Counted from the first letter of the stretch, positions 30,895-43,791 are shown. The stretch is DNA of 64,000 nt from Toxonevra muliebris (GCA_963691655.1 OY829329.1:53581408-53645407); one strand, 5' to 3'. Notes: generated by a model from the letters alone, not told the origin. Made by a program: numbers and translations.

Positions 30895-31139
30895 AATGTT
30901 GCAAGAAAATATTCCACGAGGAATTTTATTATAAGTTGCTGAACATACAAACAAGCTTTGATGCAAAACTAACAAGTTATCCTTGAAGATGCAAAACTAA
31001 CTTAAGGCCCTCGTAAAAAGAAAATTAGACGTAAACTTTTAAAACGCCGAGACACGTACAATATTTTTTCTTGACTTTTATCAGAATCCACTTTCAGAAC
31101 CGTGTTATTTTTGAAAAAATTGATTTTTGTTGGACAGTG

Positions 31140-34100
31140 TAATTTTAAATATAATCATTTAATTGGTAGGTTACTATATTTGAGTATAAATACCAGACCT
31201 GATATTGCAATTGCCAAATGGCAATTGTTTCTGATATATTTCTTGGAGCCGAGAACTTTATTTTGAGTTAGAGCACGCTTTCGAATACTTCTTTTGATAT
31301 TCAAAATCTTAGTCGATTGCCAGAAATTCTAGCACGTTTACCTCTTTGCTCTTTTAGTTCATGCCAGGCATTAGGTTTCAAAGGATTATCAAATAAAGTT
31401 CCTTACACTCAACTTTGTAACAGAATATAGCACAAACAACAGAACAAATTGCTAATCATAACTAAACATTCTTCTATAAATTTGAGTATAAGCGACTTTA
31501 ACGAGCTGAGTATGTTGAATCAAATGCTTTCTGTTTTTGTATAAAATAATGCATGTTTCGCATACTGTTTTATACCTACTGTATTATTAATGCAATAAGA
31601 GAGAGAGAGAGAGAGACAGAGAAAAAGAGGGAGGGCATTATGTAATGGTTGTAGGAAAAAAGCATAAAATATATGTGGATGTACGAGTTTATACTTTTTA
31701 ATTAAGTACATTGGAAGGGATGCATTGTTTCGTAGTATGCAAAGCAGATTAATACGATTGCGGTATTACAACAAAGAGAAGAAACTAGTCCTTGTCGCTG
31801 TCGTCAGCTTCTCTTTCGTTGGTGATTTTGTATTGCGCTTTTTAGAATGCTGTGAAAGAGAACAAAAAAGTGTCGTGCCCCTTTTTTTTTGGAAATATTT
31901 TTAATATTAAATTAAAATATAATTAGAGCTCCGAAGTACGAAATTCAATAAAAAGAAATAAAGAAAGCTATAATTTTCTACTTTTTTATTTAAATTTTCT
32001 TAACAGTTTTACTCAACTTAGAGAAGAAAAAGTATTCATTTTTGTTTTTCTGCTGCCACTAAAATAACATAACATTAAACACAGACAACAATAATAACAA
32101 CAGCAAGTCAACAACAACCAACCAGTCAAGCAACAACAACAAAAAATATCTGCCACCAAGTAAACAAATTGAATTCATTTGCTTTATTGGACGAGGACCA
32201 ATTTTCACAAAAACAAAACAAAAAAAACAGCACAAAACCAATACAAAAAAAAAAAAAGAAGAGTATGAGAATCCACCAAAAAAGAAAAATTAGTAAAAGG
32301 CAACAGCAACAAAGTGAAATAAAATTAACTTAAAATAACAGAACGAAATTTTTTAGCGCAAAAAAAAAAAAAAAAAAAAAAACAGTGAAAAAGCATCGAA
32401 AGAAGTAAGAAAATTAAATAACAAAAAGTGAATGTGATGTAAATATTTCTAGCAGCAAAAAAAAAAAAAACAACCAGCGACATTGACGCTGCTGGATATG
32501 GACATTTATTGTTGCAAAGGACGGTAGAGTAGGACAGCCAGGCAGTCAAACAAAAGCGCGGCAAGGACACTGTCGCATGGCACATAAAATTTCAAACGAG
32601 ATTGATTTCAAATTGTAAAAATGTTAGTAATAAATATGCTAGCTAACGTCCAGTTGCTTTTTGGTTGGTATTTTCTACAATATTTCTGTTTTTCTGTTTC
32701 TCCGTCATTGCCGTCATTTTTTTTTTTTTTTTTGCGTATATTTGTCAATTGTGCAAATGACTTAAAAGTTTTTTGATTTGGCATATCGAATTGGAAATTA
32801 CAAAACAAAAAAAAAAACCAAACAACTACAACAGCAAAAATGTCATCACTTTTCAACATGAAAATCTCACAATTCAATTTTTCTGACAGTTTTGTTTGTT
32901 TCTTCGAGGCTTACAATAATAATAAAAAAAAAATAAAAAATACAACTCTATATGCTGTGTCCTTTGTGCACCGTTACCTACCAACATTTTGTGAAATTTG
33001 ATTTGTTGTTGTTTTTTTTTTAATCAATGATGGATGAACTTGCGGATTTGTTTGACTGCTGCTCTGTCCTTTTTTTTTTTTTTGTTATTTTGTTTCCATT
33101 TTTTGTACAGCTCCTGCTGCCGTTGCTGTTTTTGATATTCCAACTATGTACTCTCGTATATAGATCCTTATTGTCCTTTTTTCACAAACAAATAAACGAA
33201 AAATGTCATACCTCAATAGCATTGTGGATGCGCCAGTTGTTGTTGTTGTTGTTGCTATTGTGTCGTAAGTCGTCATTTATTTGATGAAAATGTGCTTGGA
33301 ATTTACTTTGTGTGTGTGTGTGTGTGTTTTTTGTTACTAAATTAAGTATGATGTTCTTTTTTCGGTTTCTGTTGCTTGCCTGCCTACCTTCTCTGTTTCT
33401 TTTGTATTTGTAGCGTTGGTTCTGGGTATTACGAAATAGGTTCATTAGGTTAAGTCAACGATTTCTTAATTTGATTAAATGAAGTTACTTCTTTGGTAAA
33501 TGTAATGTGAAAACAAGATTATTTCAACTAGTGCAAAAAATGAACGTAAATATGAAATGAAAAGGTAGTAAATATAAAAGAAACTTAGCAAATAATTACT
33601 TTATAAAATACATCTGCACAACAGATGGCATTGTGTGCAGAATTTTAAAAGCATTGAGGGATTTTTAATATTTGGGAGTAATTATTTTCTGGCATACTTT
33701 TAGGCATTTGTGGAATCAAATATTAGTTCGATTTAAAATTAACTAAAGAATGCGGTTGCAAGGAAAGTTTTGAAAGCATTACAAAGTTTATTTAAGCAGT
33801 TTTTGCTTGAAACTTGTTTTTTGTTATTCGAAAAACTATGTTTGTTTCATTCCTTTAAAAAGTCTTTCGATTCAGGAACAACGATCATGTCGCATGAGAT
33901 AATAACGAAATGGGGGAGGGTTTACCTTCAAATACCTGTTCTCTTCCCCCTCCTCTAGGATTTTCTGGATTCTGAATGGTATTTCCAAATGTCCAGTCCC
34001 TACATATGATAAGTATAGGCTTATTGAAAGCATCTCATATTGACATAAAATATAAAGAAGAACTACAGACTATCGAAATTACAGACAAATTTCACAAATT

Positions 34101-34781
34101 GTTTACTTTACATAGTCTTATAGTTTTTTTTTTTTATTTAACTAGTCACTAATGCTTAAATAATGATAAAAGTAGCAGCTTTTTTGAGAAAATTACTGTA
34201 AGATGTCGCTGTATTTATATTTTTAAAAGCACTGGAAGCCCAAGAAAAAAAATTAAAAACGTATTGTACAACAATTGTAACAATTTCAAAGTAAAATTTT
34301 ACTATGATTATATTTTCACAACATATTTATCAAAAGTTTTTTGTAAAAATTACTTATTTTTTTATTTATAATCATCATATTTAATTACACAAGTGAAACG
34401 TGTCTAATTGCTTTTTTGTTCTGCTTAATCAAAATGAAAATGAAAACAAGCATAACTAAACAGGTGACAAATTATTATGATGACTTTTTGGTTGTAAACA
34501 TATAAAAAGCAAAAAGATACAGCCACACAAGAGAATAAGTAAAACACGCTCTATTGAATTTCTATATGCAAAACACTTGGAAAAACTCCTCTTAAATTCC
34601 AAAGGAAGTGAAGTAGCGCTCGTTAAAAACTTTCGATTTTCAAAAACTCCAAAAACAAAAAGAAACATTAAAAACAATTCAGCTTCACAGAGTAATGTCT
34701 AAATTTAGAAAAGTATCGTGGTCTCCCCCTAAAAAAAAAAAAATGAAGTACAAGCTATCCATCTGTGTGTTTCATTTCCAG
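31140..34781 (+). other. Intron; simple repeats and CAA/GTT-rich blocks
   Basis: (GA)n at about 31598-31620 and (GT)n at about 33308-33328. 32070-32330 is CAACAACAA/AACAGCAAC-rich and poly-A-rich up to 32480, like a fly 5' UTR on the + strand. 33000-33260 is GTTGTTGTT/CTGCTGCC-rich, like the same on the minus strand. Either could mark an alternative first exon but no convincing coding start follows. AACAGATGGCATTG at 33620 and AAGATGTCGCTG near 34200 are distant copies of the module seen at 40-42 kb. Confidence 0.4.
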
Positions 34782-34818
34782 TGCGAGTCGTCGTCATCGT
34801 CATTTGTCATTAAGGCTG
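34782..34818 (+). CDS. Candidate 37 bp downstream exon (weak)
   Basis: TGTGTGTTTCATTTCCAG is a strong acceptor ending at 34781. Entered with the phase left by the large exon (two bases used), the frame reads ASRRHRHLSLRL before GTAAAAGG, a weak donor at 34819. Without that donor the frame hits TAG 51 bp later. Good acceptor, poor donor; no conservation evidence. Confidence 0.25.
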
Positions 34819-35470
34819 GTAAAAGGCACTTCGCTTCATTGCGCATTGGCAACACCTCCCCATTATTTGTAGCTGAGTACACTCCTGTAGGCATTTGCGA
34901 TCTATGTATGTCTATCAATATTTTTGTAGAGCATTTGACACTGAAGTTAGTCGTTGGTGCTGTTGAGTTGCTTTTGCCGCTGTCAAAGTTATTAATTAAA
35001 AATATTTTCAAAATTTTTTCTATGATTTCTTCAGTTTTTGGTAATGATTTTCATGGTTTGATTTCATTGACGCCAAATATGTTGATGATGAGTTGTGATG
35101 TGTGTGCTGCAGGCGTGAAAAATATGTTGACAACATGATTTACAAATAGTTGCACTTCTTTTCTCCAAATTTGGTTGGTTTTTTTTTCTAATAAAGAGGG
35201 CGTTTTTTGTTGGTTCGCTGGCGCGAATTATGATGTTGTTTTAATGGAAATTTTATTAAATGTTCCATTAAGTGTGAAAGTGTGTATGATATGCATAACA
35301 AAAACGATTTTAGTTGAATCAACCATAGAATTTTAAATTAGAAAAAAAAGTGCTTAAAGTAATAATAATAATAATTCTTCAATAAAAATTATACCACCTA
35401 ATTTAACTAACTATTTTTCTATACTGTTAATATTTTGTGCTTAACTTTAAATTTACAGCTACCATGAATC

Positions 35471-37414
35471 TTAACCCTTTCGCAACTGCTGAGACACATA
35501 CAGTATGTAACGAAATTGAGAAAATGAAGGGAAATTTTTGGGATATGAAAAAATCCAAAAATGGCGTCAAATTAAAAAGTATCAGCATAGCTAAGTTTTT
35601 ACATATTCAGATCAATAAAAGTGGAAACAAATTTTTGAAATCAGATAATATCTTCAGGTTCCAAAAGAGTCTTGAAAGTACTGAAATTTCGAAAATAAAT
35701 TATAATTTTGAAAAATTTTAAATTTTTTAAATTCCATAGCTTTTTTTATTTCTTCTTGAGTGTACAAATATAATGTAAAAAGAATTTTCGAAATTGGATA
35801 ATTTTTATTGGTGCCACAAGTGGTTCAAAGTTCCGAAGTTTCGACCACGGTTGCTACTTACTCATTTTATATTTACAAAAAAATGTACCAAATGGGGACA
35901 AATTGTACCAAATTTTTATATAAAATAAATAACTTTATTAAAAACTTTTTGTCAATTTATTTAGAGCATTATATTAGTAAAAGTATTGAATTCTAATTTT
36001 TTCTTTTTTTTGGACTCAAGTCAACAAATTTTCTTTCAGCAGCAGCTGAGCTATGAGGAATATAAATTTAGCTAATTCATCAAACCACATTTTGTCTACT
36101 CCATTTTTAATACAACTTACTTTTTGCCAAAAAATTGCTAATTCTGAACAATTTTCTAATTTGTAAAGTACTTCAAAAATATGTTTACAACTCTTGATTA
36201 AAATAAAAGCTAATTTTGCCCACAGATTGTACAAAATTTTGAAAACATGTACTAATTAAAAGAAAACAAACTTTTAAACATGAATTCAAATTATATATTT
36301 GATGGACAAAACAAAATTAAAAGAACAGAATAAAATCAAAATAATATTAATTCAAAATCACGCGACTACTGCCGCTCGCACTCGTCTCTTCCACACTAAT
36401 CGTCGTCAGGGTTGCTTACTGTTTTTTTGTTATTCACCTGCAGGGTTGCATATTTATTGTAGCTTACACAATGTACCAAGCGCAAAAAAATGGAAAAAAA
36501 TTTACCAGTTTTGGTAGAATTGTACTAAAGTGGCAACCGTGGTTTCGACCATAATTTATACTTTTCATACAATTTTTGCTGAATTTTCGAAATCTTACCT
36601 GCTTTTTCCATCTTGCTGCACCAATAAATATTATCCGATTTCAAAAATTATTTTTGCTTTATGTTTGAACACACAAGAAGAAATAAAAAAACCATGAAAC
36701 TTGGGAAAAATTTTGGCCAAACATTTCTGAAAAATCAAAATTTATTGTCGAAATTTTGGTATTTTCAAAAACTTTTTGGAACCTGAAGGAGTTATCTGGT
36801 TTCAAAAATTTGTTTCCACTTTCGTTTATCTGGATCTAAAGAAACTTTGCTATGCTATTACTTTTTAATTGGACGCCATTTTTGGGCTATTTTTTATGTA
36901 CCAAAAATGTCCCTTCATTTGCTTAATTTTGTTACATACTGTATATCTTAGCCAGGCCCGTCGAGAGAAAATTCGGGCAGGGTGGTGGTAACGCTTTCAG
37001 GCATACTTGACACTCTAGTTTGAGTTGAGATGGATCGATGGAGGTTTTTTATTCTTTTTTAATATAGGGCCCGGACCCGTCTGCAAAATGTTTTCACAAT
37101 TGATAGATGATTAACCAGACAAAAAATAATTTTCATGGTTTGAAATTCAAATTTTCAGACGCATAGACGCTTAATAAAGTTTTTCTGGATTTTAGGATTT
37201 GGATTGAAATCCGGGCTTCCTCAAAAACTCCGGGCCCGGTGGGAATCCTCCCCGACCCACCACCCTCTCGGCGGGCCTGATTTCAGCCAATGTTTAAAAA
37301 CGACTGAATTTAAAAGTTTCTATCATATAAAGTCCCGTAAAATATAAATTGTTACCAATCTGACAAAAAAAATTTTCTAAAACGTAAAACGGAAAGCCGA
37401 TGCGAAAAGGTTAA
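35471..37414. mobile_element. TTAA-flanked foldback, piggyBac-like ends
   Basis: Left end TTAACCCTTTCGCA (35471), right end the complement TTAACCTTTTCGCA (ending 37414). The arms (about 35471-35840 and 36590-37414) are inverted copies: ATACAGTATGTAAC, AAATGAAGGGA, AAAAATGGCGTC, TTATTTCTTCTTG and TTATTGGTGC are shared. The right arm is longer by a nested MITE (36953-37279) and about 100 bp the left arm has lost. The centre has no transposase; short open frames there are noise. Confidence 0.7.
36953..37279. mobile_element. hAT-like MITE nested in the TTAA foldback
   Basis: CAGGCCCGTCGAGAG at the left and the complement of CAGGCCCGCCGAGAG at the right. Flanks ATCTTAGC and ATTTCAGC match at six of eight positions, a decayed 8 bp duplication. 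G-rich and C-rich runs are next to the ends (GGGCAGGGTGGTGG; CCACCACCCTC). Confidence 0.65.
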
Positions 37415-39999
37415 TGACTAGTTACGCCATCTTTCGGACAAGACTTTTAAGATTTTTTGTTCCTTGAAAAAGATTTTTTAATTCGGGTCCAAAATATCGT
37501 AATGTTTGAGATTTTATTCGGGAAGGGGCGGGTTTTATCTCCAAACACTTCTTCTCGTCTTTTTACTAGAATAAGCTAGTTATTAAACTTCTCAAAAGAA
37601 AAATTCTTTTCCATGCCACAAGGGAATAAGTAATTTCGAAAATTTTTGGGTTACTTAAACTATATCTAGAATGTTACAAAGTCGTTTTGTGAACGTTTTC
37701 GATCATATTTTTCGAAAACAGGAACTATTTATCTAGAGTATTCTTCTAATTAGAAAATAAGTCCCAAACTCAAAGTTCTGTTTTCATGTCTCTTCCCGTA
37801 CTATTAAACCCCAGTTTTAGAAATCCTTCAAAGAAAACACTCCTGGTATCTTTCAAAGAAACTGGATTGGCATAAATTTTTTTAATAAAAAAATAAATAA
37901 AATTTTGTAAACAATCGAAACTAAGACCCAAAAGCATTTTAGTTTTAAGTATGAGCCAGTTCTGTCTCCACCTTCTTGACCAAGAAAAATAACGCATTTT
38001 TCTAACCGAAATCTGCAAAGATCTCTAATAAATGAAAAATTGAGATCCAAACCATAACTTATGGGCACTAATTCACTTTGTCCCTGGCCTTCAAAAGAGT
38101 GAGTTTTGGGCACTAATTTGGGCACGAGTTCCCGCATCACTAAGCTCTAATTTTGGATAGCATCTATAGGTATAACTCCCGAAATTTTAAATGTAAGTCT
38201 TGTGGATTTATATCATGCAAACTAGGGTTAAAGGTTTTTGTGTGATATTACTTATATTTCCTTTGGTGTTTTTATCCTTGATATTTTCTCAGTAGTTTGA
38301 ACTTGGCTATTGATGTTCTCGACATTTTTATATTAATTACTTTTCAATGTCAACTGCAAAAGAAAATATTTTGATTACTTTTAAAAAAGTAGGGGGAATT
38401 ATTTCAGTATTGTTTATCATAATGACATGAAAAAGTAAAGCACAGAGAAACTGTTGTATTTCTAAGAAGAAAAAACAAAAATTGTTTTAGTAATAAATAA
38501 ATACCAAACAAAGAATTGTAGTGGACAAATGATTGCTTAAGTTTCGTTTTTTTTTTAAATCTTTTTCTAGCAGCGCATTTTTTACTGCTATTTCAACTCA
38601 AGTGGAGATGTATAGTTCAATGTTTATCTATATCGATTTTTTTCCAGTAAAATTTCGCGTCTGTTTAAATTAATTTACATTAAATTACTACAAACTCTTT
38701 TCAGCGAAATATTTCTGCTGCGGTTAACAATTATCACAAATATTATGGGTATCAAAAACTCCATTCATTCCAAACAAACATTTCAACTCTCTCTTCCTCT
38801 TTCAATTTTCCATCTGACTACATGCCTGCTTTTCAAATATTTGCTCAAAAAGTATCATCAAAACTAAATAAACATCTGCCACGCAAAAAACTTTGACCAA
38901 CAAACATGCGTCGTTATGTACCACAGTCTTCCCCACACCACTGCCTCAACATCGATATCATTTTCTTATGCTACACAACCCTAAACCACGCAATGGAGCA
39001 ATGTTAAACTTGTAAGAAAGTAATAAAACTTACAAATGCAACACTTACACATACTACTTAAGAAGTGCGAGAATCGGTTATTATCGCTTGGTAACGACTG
39101 ACTACATGCCCATGACTACGTACATGTCTAACTCAATGCCTATACAAAAGCACTGCCTGCATACTTGGGGTAAAAGTTGTATGAAAAATATTACGCTAGC
39201 ACCCCTGCCCCCTCGTAAAACTTGCATCACTTCTATACTAAGTAAAACAGTGAGCTTGTACAAGTGTATGAGTATTTAAAGTGAATTTCTCATTAAACCT
39301 TTTGCAAAAAAGTTAAATTTTAATGTGAAGGGTTGCTATTATTACTACATTCATACTTTATACTCTGCAGTACTGGGGGTAAAAAGTAAAAAACAGGCGG
39401 AAATTAAACTTTCGGTTTTTATGGCATCCTGTGTGTATAGAGTACAGAAAATAAACGCAAAAACTTTTGCAATTTTCTAATTTATTGATGATTTGTACTA
39501 ATGTTTCTTTCATCTAATCTTTAAGTTTTGTTACTGTTGCAATTTTGAAATTGTTTGCAACTTCCTTAATGTTACGTCATAATATTTTCCTGCCTACTAC
39601 TTGCTGCTAACGATTTCTAACATGCATGCGTGCCAAAGTGCAGCTAATGATGATTTTGTTTTGTGTGTAATATAATATGAGTGCATATGTTAAAGTGTTT
39701 TAGGTTTCATTTGGGGTGGTGTGCAGCTGAAATACTAGATGAGAAAGGTAGCAAGTATATAGCTGGAAAAAAGGGAAACATTGCATTGATGCGGTCACGT
39801 GACTACGTGCACGTGACGCGTATTAAAGTCAAGCGTTGAGCGTTGATTTTTTGAAAAAGCCGCAGGGTAATTGATTTCAAGTGGAAGAGGATATTTAAGT
39901 GAGAGTAGGATATATTCACGTAGATATTTAATATAGGCATGTGTTTAATTTTGTGTGGGCTAAGTTCTCAGGTTATTTTGATTTTTTTTATGTTCATTT
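37415..39999 (+). other. Intron or intergenic, no gene seen
   Basis: Two perfect CACGTG E-boxes at 39796-39801 and 39810-39815 lie 14 bp apart (start to start) in a small GC-richer patch. Otherwise no element or exon was recognised. 38880-39300 is relatively C-rich on the + strand but has no splice-bounded frame. Confidence 0.4.
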
Positions 40000-40660
40000 G
40001 AAGCTTATGCTAATAGATGGCGTTGAGTGAAAAGTTTTAAAGGCATTGAAGAGATTTTTTGAAGGCAAATAGAGATTGTTATAAAAAAACTCAGAAAATA
40101 CTTTTTATTTGAAAAATCTATATGTAAAATATATAGATTTAGACTATGCCGAAATTGTGAGTTCTTCGTATTAGACTAAAGCCGAAATTATGATTTCTTT
40201 GTGAGTTATGATTAGTGAAGAGCTTTGTTTGCAGCACATTTTTACACAGATCACAGCCTTGGCTTTTCTCTGGCCACCTCAAGTTAGTTAGATATTTAGA
40301 GAAATGCCTTAGAAATCTTCATAGTTGATTTTTTTTTAACCAAAGCATTATGCAGATTAGTAACTCAACTTTTCTGAAACGCACTTTTTCTTTTGAGATC
40401 TTGGCGCTGTTCTGACTTCTTACAGTTCAAGCTAAATTTTTGAGATATTCAGGAGGAAATTTTTATTATATAAAATATTACAGCAATTTATTTTAATTTA
40501 AAAAAATCGAAGTAGTACCATGGCTATTTCCTTGAACACTTAAATTTATGACCACGCTTTAGAGGAAAGCTGTGAAAGCTTCCAGATAGTCTTTTTTTGT
40601 TATTTTAATTTCAAGCTGAAGGCTGAAGCTAAAAGATGACATTGTAGGAAAAGTTTTAAA

Positions 40661-40925
40661 GACCTCGATAGTTTAGTGGGTAGTACACTAGACTTTCATC
40701 CGAAAGGTTCGGGTTCGATTTCCGTCTCCTTCTCGCGGTTAATTCTCATAACCTTCTTAGATTCACTATCAATATGAAATGTAAGAAAATTATAAGAAAG
40801 TGTACAAGTACACACCTGGGTTGGTAATGTAAAAACCACCGAGCTGTTAAAAAAAATTGCCACATCGCCGTTCGCAATCAGTGTTAAACTGTAAGTCCAA
40901 CTATGTGATATCACACGGCCGTTCA
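40661..40925 (+). mobile_element. tRNA-derived SINE-like element 2
   Basis: TAGTTTAGTGGGTAGTACAC (from 40669) fits a pol III A box and GGGTTCGATTTCC (from 40711) a good B box. ACTTT/AAGGT could form an anticodon stem, but the loop lacks the U33 and the acceptor stem does not close, so it is not a functional tRNA. A non-tRNA body follows to about 40925. Confidence 0.55.
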
Positions 40926-40928
40926 GGC

Positions 40929-41335
40929 CTAAGTCTCTCGATAGCCAGTCAAATCAAGAAACCTAACGAAAATGCCCCATAGGCTTGGTACAATGAGATC
41001 CTTCCCGCATTGCATCAATGCCGGGAATGTTCCGTCTATCCCTGATGTTTTGAACGGATCAAATGAGCGTATGACGCTCCTTACTCCATCCATAGTGACG
41101 ATCCTTTCAGCTTCCAGTCTGTCTTCTCTGTTCATCCTCTTCTTCAGGGCTAACCAGCAGTCGTCAGACCTAAAGCTTCCAGGAAAGTGCACTTCCATCA
41201 GGGCTTACAGCGATTCACCCCTATTCTCTGCCAAAGCTCCGTCTGTTTTGCGTATCAGATCCAGTTTAGAGAATGGATCCTTCGAAACCATCTTCTGAAG
41301 CCTACAAACTTCTGAAGTCGTTTCCATACCAGAGC
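40929..41335 (-). pseudogene. LINE reverse transcriptase N-terminal fragment
   Basis: The minus strand (41198 to 40929) reads MEVHFPGSFRSDD, DRLEAERIVTMDGVRSVIRS and FDPFKTSGIDGTFPALMQ. 'I.SF.PFK..G.DG.FPALLQ' is the conserved start of the reverse transcriptase domain in Jockey/R1-type LINEs, normally ~400-450 residues into ORF2. Upstream minus-strand sequence to about 41335 continues the linker with breaks. No catalytic YADD block is present. A short dead fragment inserted in the 40-42 kb repeat. Confidence 0.75.
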
Positions 41336-42165
41336 AGAAATCTTTCCATGACTGCCTTTTCTGGCATCGTATGAAACTAGTCAGCTAAAAATCGTCATTA
41401 TATAAGATTTTGAAACCAATTTGTTTGATATTAAAATTTCCTTGCACTCTTATATTTGTATCCACAATTTTAGAAGAAGCAAAGAAAATTTCCAGCTATT
41501 TGATTTTTGTTAACCCAACTGATTGCTAACAGATGGCGTCGAAGGAAAAGTTTTAAAGGCATTGGAAAAAAGTTTCTTCATGCTTGAGTTGATTTTAAAG
41601 CAGAACATAGTGCAGAGCAATAAGCCAACTTTTCCGAAACGTGCAAGGATAAAGATCTTGACTCATACTGTTTTTACTTTTTCCAGATAACAACGAACTT
41701 AAAAGACATACAGGAGAAAATTTTCATATTATGAAGCTTTCCAGCAATTTATTTTAAATTTAAATAAGTTGTGGTAGAACTACAATTTTCGAATTTTTTT
41801 CTGAACTTCTATATTAATTGGAAAATTTTATTTAGCGAATGAGAAAATTTTGGAAGCGATTTACAGCAAACCAGAAGATGCAAAACAAAAACTCTAAGTT
41901 TGTTGCACTAAATTTAAATTACTATCTTCGAATACGATTGAAATTTCTGTGCTTCCGGTACTTTAGAAAAGAGTCTAAACTAACCAGAATTGAATAAAAA
42001 TTTTTTTAGGCTTTGATAAAAGTAAAAAGAAGATTGCAATCTATATGAAAATGCGGCTAAAAAAGTGTTTCTTACAATTCAAAAAAGGTTAAAAAAAATT
42101 TTGTTGCACTGCGTTGTCAACAGATGTCGTTATATACAAAATTTTAGAAGCATTGTAGTCATCAT

Positions 42166-43791
42166 TAATTATTTGCAAATTTAATTAATCATATCAAAAA
42201 ATTTTTAATTATTTTAAACAATAATATTTAAATATTTCCTTAAATTTTAAAATTTTTCTTAAACACTCTCCCTAAAAACTATTTTCTATCAAAATCACAC
42301 ACACAATGTGCTAGAATATGTCAAAACTTTAATCTCTGCTTGAATCAAAATTCAAATATTTTCATAATAGAAAACAAAATAACTTTGACATCATTTACTT
42401 GTTGAGATCGTGTAATATTGAAAGAAAAATATGTAGACAACAAATATATATACAAATACATAAAACCATATATATGTGTTGTAGTTTCAACAAATTTCCA
42501 GCGAAAAATCAAGACAGACAAAAAAAAAAAAAAAAAGAACAATCTAAAAGACAAAAAGTTATGATGTGAAACATCTGTGTGCTCATAAATTCTAATAGTA
42601 CCACTGAGTTGGGGGAGGAGTATATTAGTGTATGAAAAAAAAACCATGTCTATATGCCATTCACACTCCTACTTTGTTGTGCGAGGAATACACAAAACAT
42701 AACGACTGCGACACATTTAAAAAGCACAAAGAGCTAGCACAATTTATAATAATATATAAATTATCAATACCAAAACCTAAGCAATTCCAGATGAAGAGAA
42801 GAGACGTGTTTCTAAAAAAAAAGTAAAAAAGAAGTTATTAGAAAAAAAAATTTAAAAATTCTACAATAATAGCCTTGAAAGTATTCCAACTTTATTTGAC
42901 ATTTAAAAACATATGAAAGCCATGGCGTTTGCATGTTGGATTAATAGTTTATATTAAAAAATTTAATCATCATCGTGATCATGTTCATAATGAACGGGAT
43001 AATGTTTTGGATATATTCCGAAGTCTGTGTGATATAAATGTGGGATAAAATAATTTTGACATGTGCACACGTTGTCTGATTAAAAGTGGATTAAAATATT
43101 ATGAACTTTTTTATAATATATGAGGTTTGGTTTTTAATATTTTCAAAGCAGCAATAGCATTAATTTAATTTTAGAAGATTTTTAGTTAAAGTTTGATATC
43201 TATGCACACACAGAGTGAAAATAAAAACATCTGGGAAAATCAGAAAGGTGTTCGGAAAATGTAATGAAGAAAATATGGAAAAATTTAGAGAGAAAAGGAA
43301 TTATAAAAGATTAACAAAAATGAAGTAAAAACTTTTTCGTTCTCTTTTAAACGAAAAATGAAAGTTTCGCTAAACAAAAAGAATGAAACAGATTATTTAA
43401 AATTTCCCTTTTGCGATATTTTTGAAAAATATCTTTTCGGATCTTGGTCCATTCTTTTTCTAAAATAATTCATTGGTCAAATTTTCGTTCTCGCTGATTC
43501 TAACAAATTAATGAATCCCTGAGCTAAATATAAGTACATATGTTATTCGATCAAACTTTCTTTATAACCAGAACTTTTACTTCAGATTTAGTTGTCACTC
43601 ACCATAATTTATAATAAATTCAGGAAATTTTCATTTGATAAAGTAACATAATCATACTTTTTATTCGTGAATAAAAATAATGAAAATAAACTTTTAAGGG
43701 TAAAAAAAAGGATAAAGACCCAAAACCCACGATCTCATTGCTGCTTCCCTATATTGAAATTTTCTCTATTACATTGTGTGACAATGATCTT
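42166..43791. other. No gene recognised
   Basis: AT-rich DNA with homopolymer runs (A15 near 42520). No exon, element end or RNA gene was recognised. Confidence 0.4.

Larger units (their letters stand above)
28951..31139. mobile_element. Foldback element with CACTGTYCAACA ends
   Basis: 28951 begins CACTGTTCAACA and 31139 ends the complement of CACTGTCCAACA; TAA is on both sides (possible 3 bp duplication). The arms (about 28951-29500 and 30570-31139) are inverted copies with small indels: GATTCTGAAAGTGGATTCTG, TAACTTGTTAGTTTTGCATC and GTCACTGAACAACAAAAATC are shared. The ~1 kb centre shows no transposase. End motif and TSD length would fit a CACTA-like or Chapaev-like element, but this is a guess. 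Confidence 0.75.
40000..42165. repeat. Degenerate ~600 bp tandem modules
   Basis: A core like AACAGATGGCGTTG followed by GAAAAGTTTTAAAGGCATTG recurs near 40015, 40635, 41528 and 42118. Between cores, CAGCAATTTATTTTAATTTA (near 40480 and 41750) and AACTTTTCTGAAACG/AACTTTTCCGAAACG also repeat. The second unit is interrupted by the SINE and LINE fragments. Very diverged. Confidence 0.55.

Noticed and set aside
34695..35138. 147-codon + strand frame as an intact gene
   Set aside because: Low-complexity, AT-driven hydrophobic reading in a frame different from the phase-compatible exon candidate; no domain or promoter.
40661..40735. A functional tRNA gene
   Set aside because: A and B boxes are good, but the anticodon loop lacks U33 and the acceptor stem does not pair; a SINE head fits better.
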